Source: CAYUJH01 sp964394585
GTDB lineage: Bacteria > Bacteroidota > Bacteroidia > Cytophagales > Flammeovirgaceae
Reading direction: 5' to 3'
Assembly: GCA_964394585.1 (NCBI GenBank)
Contig: CAYMYI010000066.1
Span: 1 to 22,011 of the forward strand
Length of the DNA stretch: 22,011 nucleotides
A program made the position numbers and the translations under genes. Positions 7,225 through 19,200 of this stretch are shown piece after piece (position 1 is the first letter of the stretch; every line of letters starts with the position of its first letter). The notes beneath the pieces were generated by a model, which saw only the letters and a list, made by a program, of their open reading frames with translations, was not told the origin of the DNA and did no database searches.

Positions 7225-7280
7225 GCTACGTGCTTATAAAAAACTTATCACACGATTGTATTTATTTAAGGGATACACCT

Positions 7281-10200
7281 ATGAAAAAAATCTATCAAAC
7301 ACTTACTATCTCACTCTGTATAGGTTTGTTGTTCGCGTTCAGTTATTTCAGAATACTTCAAGGAGATTCATCGCCGACAGAACGCGCCTCTGTTGCCGCT
7401 CTTCCTTCTTCCGAAACACGTGTTTCTTTACCCCAAGCAGTGTCTTCGGCGTTGTATCTGGATGTTACCCAACGAGGCGAACTGCATATAAACGATGCTG
7501 CCGGCAATGCACTGCTTTCTCGGCGGGTAGAGGGGAAAGTTGTTATTGAGGCTGGAAGTAGCGAAACTACCCTGCACATAGCCAACCTCGCAGCTAGGTT
7601 GAACGCCGATGTAGAAATTCGGGGGAATGCCCTTGGTAATGCGCCTTTGCATGTGGTGTTCGATGCGCCTATCCACTTAGAGAATAAGCGGGTACGTGTA
7701 CATGCTTCTACCATAGAAGTAACCGCTCCCATGCGTGCAAAACAGGTTTCGCTGTATGCTGATGAGTTTTTGTATGTGTTTGAAACCATTGCCACAGTAG
7801 GTGGTAACGTAGAACTTCTTAGTAATCAAGAAGTTCACTTGAGAGAAGGAGCTGTTGTGGATGTTTCAGCACCTAACGGCGGGGGGACGGTGTTTATAGG
7901 AGGCGATGAAAAAGGAAAGGGAAGCTTGCCCTTGGCGCAGCACACCTTTATAAGCCCGAAAGCTGTGGTAAAAGCCGATGCCCTCGAAGCCGGCAACGGC
8001 GGCCGTGTGATTGTTTGGGCAGAGGAGCGCACCCAATTTTATGGAACTATCTCGGTGAAAGGCGGACAAACAAGTGGCAACGGTGGGTTTGTAGAAGTTT
8101 CGGCAAAAGGCGATTTGCAGTTTAGAGGAAGCGTAGAGAACGGTGCAGCAAATGGCACACCCGGTACGATTTCCTTAGACCCCGCCAATATCATCATAGC
8201 CGATGGTAGCGGTGGAACAGATGATATTGAAATTAGTGATCGCGAAATTTTACAAGCCGATGGCGGTGCAGGAGATTTCACCATTTCTGAAGCAACTTTG
8301 GAAACGCTTATTGGCAATGTAAGGCTGGAAGCTACGAATGATATTACGCTGAATGATTTAGCAGATAATGAACTCACTTTAAATGCTGGGGTAGGAACGC
8401 TTACTATAGTAGCCGATGCCGATGATAGTGGAGCGGGTGATTTTAGTATGGCAGCTGGAGACGATATTGTAACTAATGGCTGGGATTTATATATAGAAGG
8501 AGCCAACGTATTTGTGCATGAAATACTAAACTCTTCAGCAAATACATCTAACGTTGAATTAGTTGCAAAAATGGGTAATATATCCGGTGCACAAGTGAGT
8601 AATTCATTGACAACTGGAGCTAATGATGTGGGTACAATTACTATGACCGCATCTGATAATATTTCATTTACAGGAATTCCTTCTATTACTGCTTCGACTC
8701 CTGGTTCTGGTAATGGAGGTGCTATTGATTTACAGGCTACGGATATAACTATTAACGCGCTAACAGCCCAAAGCACCAGTGGAAGTGGTGGAAGCTTTTT
8801 TGCTGATGCATCGAATAATTTAACATTAAACCTTGGAAGTGCTGTTTTAAGTGGCGGTTTAGATGGCGGTTCAACAGCTGGTGCAGCCCTTAGTATTTAT
8901 GATATTACGGCTAATGGTACTTCTGGGATTGGAGGCAACCTAGAGTTTATTGCTGATGAGATTAACTTGACCGGAGGTGCTAATACTTTATTAGCTTCTG
9001 GAACAACAAACGGCACCCTCACCCTGGAACCCTTCAACGTAAATATCCCCATAGATTTAGGCGGAACAAACGATGCAGGCACTCAACTAGATTTAACAGA
9101 CGCTGATATAGCTGCGATTGATGAAGCTACCTTTAGCGAAATCACCATAGGCAGGGCCGATGGCAATGGGGCAATTACCATGGAAAGCAATGTAGGCTTT
9201 AGTGCAGGAAATGCTAATATTCTCATTCAATCGCCAGCAACGGGTGGTACTTTTAATGATGGGGCTTTTGATCCTACTTTACAGGGAAATGGGAATCACC
9301 TCGAAATCATTACAGGAGATTTCATTACCACAGCGAATGTAACTTCTCAAGGGGGAAGTATTTATCTAGAGTGTATTAACGGAGGGATTTCTGCTGCGGA
9401 TTTATCCACAAATTCTGCCGCGGGGTCTGGTAATATTACCATTTTAGCGCGTGGGAACATTACAACTGGTAATATTTCCATGCAGACTGTAAGCGCCAAT
9501 AGTGGTAACCTTGGAATAGGAGCTTCTGGCTTGGGAAGCATTATTAATACAGCAAGTATCAATACTGAAAATATAAGCAACGGAAATGGAGGAGATGTGC
9601 TACTTCGTGCCGATGGTGATATAGTAGCAGGCAGCATTGATACAAAAGCTACAAATGGCATAGGAGGAAACGTAGAAATAACAAGTTCAACGAATATACA
9701 AGCAGAGTACATAGATTCGCGGTCAACTAGTACCGGAACCGGAGGGGATATTACCCTCCAAGGGGGGAACCTAATTCGCATTACAGGTCAAACAGCAGTT
9801 CCTGTTGGTCCTGGTACAGCAGCAATCATTAGCATTGGCGATACTAACGGTAAGGTTCGCATTATACACGATGTTGGAGGTGCCGGCGCCTTTGATGTAG
9901 CAGGGGCTCCAGGGGGAGTGAGTGGTACAGTAGATAATGGAGGATTTATCTTTGCTGGAGGTGATGCAACGCCCGGTACAGGGGATGTGATTGATCAAGA
10001 TATTCCGAATGGCAATCGCGTTTCAGCTTCTCGGTTGTTAGAAATACGAAATGCTGGAACTACAATTACTTCAATTTCCACAGGAGATTGGGCAAACGCA
10101 GGGATTTGGGACTGCGGATGCGTTCCCTCCATTTTTGATGATGTAGTTGTAGAAGATGTAGTTGTTTTAGACGTGAGAGGACTTACATCCGATTTAACCA

Positions 10201-13200
10201 TCAACGCTCCGGGTAGTATCGATAATACAGCAGGGAATGAACTATTGGTGGCAGGTAACTTATCTATAAATGGCGATAATGCTGCTCCTAATGAAATCGA
10301 TGACAACGGGGGAACTTATATCCTAGAAGGAGATGTGACAATTGCAGCAGATAGCCGTATTAATATTGCTTCTACGGCAAACTTTTTCTTTGACGGTGAC
10401 AGCCAAGCCTATACAGATTTTAATGGTGTGGGAAATGAGCAAGAACTTGGGGGGGTAGTAGTATCCTCTGCCACAGCTTTAGAGTTGAATTCTACTTTAA
10501 AAGCATATTCCATAGATATTCAAACTACACTCAACGCACAAGGTAATGATATTTCCATCATTGGTGCCAGTGGCGTAGTATGGGAAGATTTAGGCACGTT
10601 TACCCCAGGGGGAGCAACCCAAACCGTAGGTTTAGTGGGAATTGCTCCTGAAGTATCTTTTGGAGAATTCCAAAACATTTTTGTGACCTCTTCAACGAAT
10701 GCCATTTTAAACGAAGCAATCACCGTGAACGGTGATGTAAGCATTGCTGCGGGAGGCTCACTTACCACCTCAGAAGTCTTAGAAATTGGAGGTGATTTAA
10801 CCAACAATGGTGTTTTTACTGCCTTAGGAACTACCACGTTTAATGGAGCAGCCAACCAAACGATTTCTGGTACTGCACCTACATTTGCAAATTTGGTGAT
10901 TGATAAGCCCACACCGGCAGATGACAATTTAATTTTAGATGTCAATATTACGATTGCAGGTAGCCCAACGGCAAGCATCACTTTTACCGATGGCTATATA
11001 CAATCGAATACAGGCGCAGTACTCATTACGGATGTCAACAATACTACCTTCAATGTTCCCAATCCGAACGATAGCCATTTAAATGGATTTATTCTGATTA
11101 ATTTTTCGGCTTCAGGAACAGCGAACTTGCCCCTTGGCGATGGAACGGTATATGCCCCTATTCAAATCAACGGAGGGAATGGTGAAGGCTATGTGCTCGA
11201 ATATTTTGGTATCGGTGCAGGAGATTTAACTGCTGATGGCACTACGGTTGATGTAGTTTCGCCTAATGAATATTGGGAAGTGCAAAGTGTTGGGGCCTCT
11301 CCATTTACCACAGATATCACTCTTCTTTGGGATGATTCATGGCGGGAAAGTTTCATTGATGACCCTGCCGAACTGCGTGTAGCAGGATTCAGTGCACCCT
11401 GGGTTGATGTAACTACAGTTAGCTTTACAGGGGATGATGTAAGCGGTTCCGTTACGAGTGATGCTTTTTCCATCGACAATGCAGCGCCGGTACAGGTTAC
11501 TTTTGGTAATAACAACGCAGCGCCTGCAGCGAATACGTTTGCACCGCCTGCCTCCCTTACTATCACCAACACCTCTCCCCTCCCATACGCAACTACCTTC
11601 ACCCCAGCCGATGCCATTACCATTACCATGAGTGATCCGGTAGATGTCGCTACCGTAATTGATGGAACTAGTATTATTGTAAGAGGTGATAGAACCGGGG
11701 TGTATAATGCGGTTCCTACAGTAGTTGGCCCCAATATCACCTTCGATCCAGCAGGAGAGTTCCTCGATGGAGAAAATATCACCGTAACCCTTACCGATGC
11801 AATTACCTCAACAGTAGGTACAGGTGCGAAGCCGCTTTCAGGAGGCTATACGCTTCAGTTTTCGGTAAAACCTGCGGCGACTATGCCAAGCTTTACCAAT
11901 ACTACTGTGCTCAAAGCAAGCGTTGATGGCTTGGATTTGACTACCTTTTCTAATCAGCCAAACTATGTTTCCATTTTCGATTTTGAAGGGAGCGATGGCG
12001 ACCTAGACTTATTGGTAACTGAAGGATTTGGGAATTCAGCGGTAAACGATTATTCTGCTATTGTGAACACAGGAACCATGACGTTCGGCCCTCTAAACCG
12101 TTTTGGTCCCGATGTGCTTGCAAAAAAGTTTGCCTTAGGAGCCGATACCGACAAAGATGGTATTGCAGAGTTAATTCTCTTGGATGGGAATGATATTAAT
12201 AAATTTGAAGATTTACAAACATCGCCAGCAGCACAAACCCTAATTACGAATGCTACCCCGCAAGACAACCCATTGGCAGTAGCCGATTTAGATAATGATG
12301 GGTTTGAAGATATTATCACGGTAGTAGGTGGGGGAGTTGATGAAGTTCGCATTTTCTTTAATGATGGTGCAGGGGGCTATAACAACACTCCCGATCGGGT
12401 GGATTTTGCAACAGGGGCTACTTCAGACGTTTTGCAGTTAGCCACCACAGACTATGACCTAGACGGCGACTTGGATGTTATCGCCATGGTGGGCGACGAA
12501 AGAATCAGAATCTATTACAATCAAGGAAATAGAAGTTTTTCGGCCCCTACAGAGTTGGTGAACACGGCAGGCAATAGTTTACAACCTGGAACATTCTCTA
12601 TCGCTGATTATACTGGCGATGGAATGCCCGATATTACCTATGGTACTTCTTTAGCAGCCGACCGACTCGTGATTTCAGAAAATAATCACCCAAGTCCGCC
12701 CACAACCATCAACCTAGCCTCAGGCGTGGGTGGAACCATCAAATCGGTAAAACCTATTGACTGGAACGGAGACGGCACCTTTGAAATGGCAGTTTCCTCC
12801 ACTTCAAACAATGTAACACTCATTGAAGATATTACAGGAACGCCCGTTTTCACCGATGTATATACTCCTGCAAACACTAACAACGATTTATACATAGAAG
12901 TAGCTGATATAGATGACGATAACGATGTAGATATCATTGTGCTACAAGCAGGAACACAAGAGCTAGTTTGGTTAGAGAATACCCCTGCCTCCTTCATCTT
13001 CGACAATGGGGGTGGCGACGGCTTATGGTCTAACACTAACAACTGGGTAGGAAATACCCTCCCCGGTTTTGGCGATGACGTTATCATTGATGCCAACGCA
13101 CAAATTGATGTTGTCGCCGATCCAGTCCCTGACCTAGGAAACCTGACGATTAACACGGGCAATACCTTGGAAATGAACGGTTTTAACCTAACCGTTGCCG

Positions 13201-16200
13201 GCGATTTTACCCTAGATGGTACGCTCGATGCTTTCATTGGTACACCTACACTAACGGTGGACGGAGAGTACACCCAAAACGGTACATTTACAGGGGCTAA
13301 CTCTACAGTACGTTTAACCGGGACGCCCAACTTTTCTGCTAGTAGTGTAGACCCTGTTCAATTCGATAATTTAACCATCACAGCTACAGGGGATGTCAAT
13401 TCCACTAGATCTCTCGATTTAAGTGGAGATTTTACCATAGAGACTGGTGGAAGTTTTGAGCTAAATGGTGCTACAGGAGTTATTTCTTTAGGAGGAGATT
13501 GGAGTAATGATGGGACTTTTGTAAATGGTGGTGGAACAGTCGTATTTGATGGAACAGCTAATCAAGCTATTCTTACCGATGAGTTCTTTGAAGACTTAAC
13601 CATAAATAATCCGGGTAATTCGGTAGATATAACAAGTGCGGCCACCATTGTGGAAGTCACTGGAACGCTCAACTTACAAGCAGGAAATATCATTACCAAT
13701 CCTTCGCAATACCTTGTTTTAGCCGATGGGGCAACCATTGCCAACGGAGGTCCAACGAGCTACATTGAAGGGCCACTTGCCAAAGAAGGAAATGCAGCCA
13801 GTTTTACATTCCACATAGGAAACAATACTGAATATGCTCCTATCACCTTAAACAACTTAACGGGCTTTGGTTTCAATGATGGCTTTTTGGTTGAATATTT
13901 GGATTTTGGAACGCCAAACCAAGGAAATTTAGAACCTGGAGTGATTGATTTAGTACATCCCGATGTATATTGGACGTTTTCTTTAACGAATGGAGGAACC
14001 CCTACAGCACAGGTACAACTTGAATACGATGATGTAAACTGGCAGGATTTATACATTGATGTACAAGCAGATTTACGTATAGCGGGATTTGATTCAGGAC
14101 CTGACAACCGATGGGAGTCCTTAGATGCCACTCCTGCTACTACAACTGCTTCTGTAGGTGCTGACGATGGAACGGTGGCTACCGATGAACCTGCTCCTAT
14201 AGATTTTAGTATTTACAACACATTTACCTTCGCTAATGCAAATGGGGGCGGAAATACCTTTGCTCCACCACCACCGCCTACCCAACCCGTAGGCAACCGA
14301 GGTATCTATTTCGATGGTGTGGATGACTTTATCACAGTTCCTGATGCTGCTGTTTTTAATCAAGGGTTTGATGCAGGAGGTGCAGACAACTTTACCGTAA
14401 TGTTCTGGGTGAAGCCAGACAGAGTGCAGAATGCCACTGGGGATGCGGTGAAAGACATCATTGGGAAGTACCAAGGATTAACAACGGATAACCCTTTTGC
14501 CATTAGATACATTCGCGAAACAGACCCCACAAACGGTGGTAAAATATATGTTGATAGGCAACAAGGGGGAAGTTTAGTTTTTGAATATTCAACAAACCGT
14601 ATTGATGATGGAGCTTGGCACCACGTAGCCTTTGTGAAAAATGGAGGAAATCTAGAATTATACATTGATGGTGTACTTGCAATAACACCAATTCTTGATT
14701 TCCCTTCAGGTATAGTAACCAATGCAGAACCTATTGTAATTGGGAAGCGCCAACCAGCGAATAATGCGAATGCTTTCAAAGGCCAACTCGATGAAATCAA
14801 GTTCTTTAGCATAGCTAGAAGCGCTGCTGAAATCCAAGCCGATATGGCAAGCACGAATCCTGGTGAAACAGGACTGGAGGCTTACTGGGATTTTAGCGAA
14901 GGTTCGGCCATTAATGCAGCAGATATCACGACGAATACCAATGACGGTACGCTTGCTGCAGATCCTGAAAATCCGCTTTGGGCTTACCGGGTAACTAACA
15001 CGAACGATAGTGGTGTGGGTTCTTTGCGGCAGGCTATAGAAGACGCCAATGGAAATACAGATAAAATCTATGTGGATTTTAGTATTCCGACACCTGCTCC
15101 TTGGAATATTGGACTATTATCTAACATTAATGGATTTACAGGAATTACAAGCCCATTGATAATTGACGGTACATCGCAGCCTGGATATGTAGAGAACACT
15201 GTAGATGCCATGGTGAAGGTTAGCCAAGCAGACCCCGCAGCCTCATTCGGTTTGCTGGTTAATAACAGCGTTGTAGGAGTAGAAATTTATGCTGTTCATC
15301 TCGCCGATTTTAATATTGCAGTGCGTTTCCAGCCTGATGCCAATGATTTCATAATCGGTGATGTAGGAAAGGGTAATGTGATTAGCGAATACGGATCAGA
15401 TGGAATACAAATTTTTGCTCAGAACGGTAGTATTATCAGAAACAAAGTTGGAACGGATGAAACTGGAACGGCATTAGTGCAACCATCTTCTTCAACAGGT
15501 ATAAACTTGGCTCCAGGCTCTGGTACAATTACCATAGAAGATAATATTTTAGCGCGCTCTTCTATATCGGCTTCTTCTGGTAACCATGTTATAATGGGTA
15601 ACCATATTGGTACAGGAATTACAGGGAATGAACTGGGTTTTGGAACTACTAACCAAGGTGTGCAATTATTTAATGCGAATGATAACACATTACAAAATAA
15701 TGTAATTGTTAACCATACGCAAAGTGGTATACTGTTAAACGGTTCTTCTTCCAATAACCTCATTCTTGAAAATAACATAGGTATTGGCGCAGATGGAACC
15801 ACTGCTTTGCCAAACTCAGTATATGGTGTTGAGCTTGGAGGCACCGCAATACAAAATACAATATCTCAAAATAGTGTCGCAAATAATGGATTCGGAGGAA
15901 TACAATTAGCCGCAGGCACTAACAATGATTTGGCGGCACCTACTATTGATGCAGCCGACAATAACGAAGTTTCGGTTTCAGGTGTAGCGAGTGGAGATGT
16001 GATTGAAGTATTCGTATCAGACGGTACTGGGCAAGGGCAAACGTACCAAGGGAATGTAACCGCTACAGGAACAACGGCTACTATTACAGGCTTAACCCTA
16101 ACACCAGGTACAGCGGTAGTGGTAACCCGAACCGATGCTGCAGGAAATACTTCAGCATTTTCTACAGAGTTTACAGTAACTGCCTCGCCAATCCCCACCC

Positions 16201-19200
16201 AACCCCCAGGTAACCGAGGCATTTACTTTGATGGAGTAGATGATTTTGTAACAGCGCCAATACCCACTCTTCAGACGGATAATATCACAATGTCTGTTTG
16301 GGTGAAAGCCCCATCAGCCCCAACTGGTAATACAGTAATTGCTTATAATGGTAGCACTATTGCCGATGGTTATGGTATAGGACAGTCTGCAACTACAGGT
16401 CAGTATTTTTTAATTTTAGGTCTTGTTACTATAAACCCTATTGACCACACATTTACGCCTAATGAGTGGACACATGTAGCAATCGTAAGAGATGCTGGCT
16501 TTTGGTCAGCCTATATTAATGGAGTCGCCACCACAATGACACCCGACCCAAGCAACACACCTCCAAATGGTCCACCTTCAGGTAGTTTTATTATAGGAGA
16601 TGGAACAGGAACAGGCGATGAGTTTAACGGGCAAATCGACGAAGTTCGAATTTATGAGTCCGCACTAACAGCCACCGAAATTCAAGCTGCTATGGGTAGC
16701 ACCGCAGCAGGAACAGCGGTAGGCTACTGGAATTTGGATGATGGTACAGGAACAAATGCAGATGATTTAGGCTCAGGGAATAATGATGGTACGTTATCAA
16801 CATCAGGAACAGAACTTCCTCTTTGGGCACTCCGTGTAACGGATGATACCGATAACCCCGGCCCAGGTTTGGGTTCATTAAGACAGGCTATCGAAGAAGC
16901 CAATACTGATACGGATAAAGATTACATTGATTTTAGTATACCAGGTCCAACTCCGAACACCATCACCTTGTCTCTCGGTGAGATACCTATCACAGAAGAT
17001 ATCTTTATAGATGGTATTGGGTCTAGCAATCTTATCATTGATGCTGGAGGGGCTTCAAGAATTTTTAACATAAATGCAACAGCATCATTAGATATAGAAG
17101 ACATTACACTTACCAATGGAGCAGGTGGTGTTGAAGGAGGGGGAGTACGTTCTGTAGGGGGGGGAATTACAGCAAAACAAGTCCGTTTTGTATCGAATCA
17201 GGCAAATTTTGGTGGAGCAGTCAATACTTTGGGGGATGCTATTTTTATCAACTGCTTATTTACAGGGAACGCGACGGCTAACAGAGGTGGAGCTTTCGAT
17301 ACCAATGGAACAGGAAATCTAATCACTTTAATTAACAGCACTATTTCGGGAAATACCTCTAGTGGTGATGGCGCGGCATTTAGTACAGGTACAAATGCAG
17401 GGGTAGTCCTTCAAAGTACTACTATTACTGATAATACCTCTACGAGTTTAGGTAATATTGCTGTGGCAGGCCCATTACAAGTACAAAATTCTATTATTGC
17501 AGGTAATATCAATGGTGATATTCGAGATTACAATGGAGGTACTTCCACAGTTAGTGGTAATAACAATTTGATAGGGAGTTTAGATAATTTGACATTTGCT
17601 GACTTTGGAGCAAATTCAATTGATGCTACAGCAGTTACCCTATCTAATTTCTTAGATCCTACCTTGGCACTCAATGGTGCGACCAATGGTATTGAAACCC
17701 ATGCTGTACTTAATTTTGCGAATAGTCCAATCAACGATCGGGGCGATGCCTCCTTACTCCCTACTGACGATTTTGATTTAGATAATGACGGAGATGTATT
17801 AGAAGCACTATCTACCGATGCCCGTCTCCAAAATAGAAGTCAAGGGCTAGCCATTGATATTGGAGCATACGAAAGCCCGTTTACAAATACTTCAGTACTC
17901 CCCACCCAACCCGTAGGCAACACAGGTATTTACTTCGATGGGGTGGATGATTTTGTAAATGCGGGCGATATCAATGCACTAGACGGGCAATCGCAATTAA
18001 CCCTAGAAGCATGGGTGAAATTAGCTGATTTATCGGGTGTTGAGCGACCGGTGATTCTCAAAGGAATAGGACCTGATGATCGCATCATTCTAACAATAGC
18101 CAATGATAATTCAATACGAGTTGCTGTAGAAACAGGAACTAACAACGACGGGCAAACTGCAGCAGGCTTGTTAACTGGCAGAGAAAACGAGTGGATTCAC
18201 CTTGCATTTGTTTTTGATGGCACCCAAGCGATAAATGCCGATAGGTATACACTGTATGTAAACGGAGTGGCAGAACCTCTCACCCAAATAGGTTCATATC
18301 CTGCGGCTTCTTCAAATACCACCAGCGATTTACTCATAGGAAGGAATAATCCGGGCACATTACATTTTAATGGGCAAATAGATGAAGTCAAAATCTTCGA
18401 TACCGCGCGTACACCGGCCCAAATCCAAGCCGATATGTCGAGTACAAATACCGCAGAACCTGGCTTGGTAGCCTATTGGAATTTTGAAGAGGGAACAGGT
18501 ACAAATGCAGAAGATGTAACTACGAATACCAATGATGGAACCTTGACCAACGGTCCTCTCTGGGCATTCCGAGTTACAGATACTGCCGATAACGGACAAA
18601 TAGCTGTTCAAGATGATGGTACATTACGCGATGCTATTTTGCTCACTAATAATAATACGGGGCAAAAAAGCTATATCGATTTCAGTATCGATGCAGCCGG
18701 GGTTCAAACCATATCCCCAACCTCGGCTCTGCCAATTATCTCAGAAAGTGTGATTATTGATGGTTATTCGCAACCAGGTTCTAGCAAAAACACTTTGAAT
18801 GTTGGAAACGATGCGGTGCTGAATATCCAAATAGATGGTTCTGGTGCTGGCGATGTAAACGGCTTAGTATTTAGTGCTGCTAACAATGAGGTATATGGCT
18901 TGATTATCAATGGATTCAATGGTGGGACGAATGGACACGCTATCGACTTTACTACTGGGTCCGATGGCAGTACCCTTGCAGGTAGTGTCCTGGGCTTGGA
19001 TGATGCCGGTAATACGGCGGCAAATAGAGTGGGCATCAATGTCCGTACAACTGGTTCCAACATAGGCCTTCCCACGGCAGCGGGAAGAAATGTGATCTCC
19101 GGTAACACCGATGAAGGGATTTTTGTGTCATTAAATCCTAATAATGTTACGCTACAAAATAATTATATAGGTACTGCCCCCGATGGTATAGGAGGCCGAG

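Larger units (their letters stand above)
6737..7280. other. Long intergenic region / 5' leader of the giant gene
   Basis: This 544-base stretch holds no convincing gene. A 43-codon or longer frame extends from it into recG on the minus strand, but resembles no family. The stretch is AT-rich and carries several hairpins (6797-6841, 6922-6946, 7197-7224). It also has a near-direct repeat (6868-6881 and 6942-6955, 13 of 14 identical) and an exact TAnnTTTG element at 6996-7003. No tRNA fold or known riboswitch was recognised. It probably combines the recG terminator region with promoter and long leader of the giant gene. Confidence 0.5.

Noticed and set aside
7230..7280. GTG at 7230 as start of the giant protein
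   Set aside because: It would place 17 residues before a typical Lys-Lys signal peptide; the ATG at 7281 gives a normal one.
6737..7280. tRNA or known riboswitch in the leader
   Set aside because: No cloverleaf, CCA end or recognisable riboswitch core was found; only simple hairpins are seen.
8039..8776. Long minus-strand open frame of 245 codons, and many similar ones up to 21,771
   Set aside because: They lie antisense to the giant gene, are low in complexity (rich in Ser, Pro, Val, Ala) and resemble no family. They arise from the Gly/Thr/Asn/Asp-rich codon use of the sense strand.
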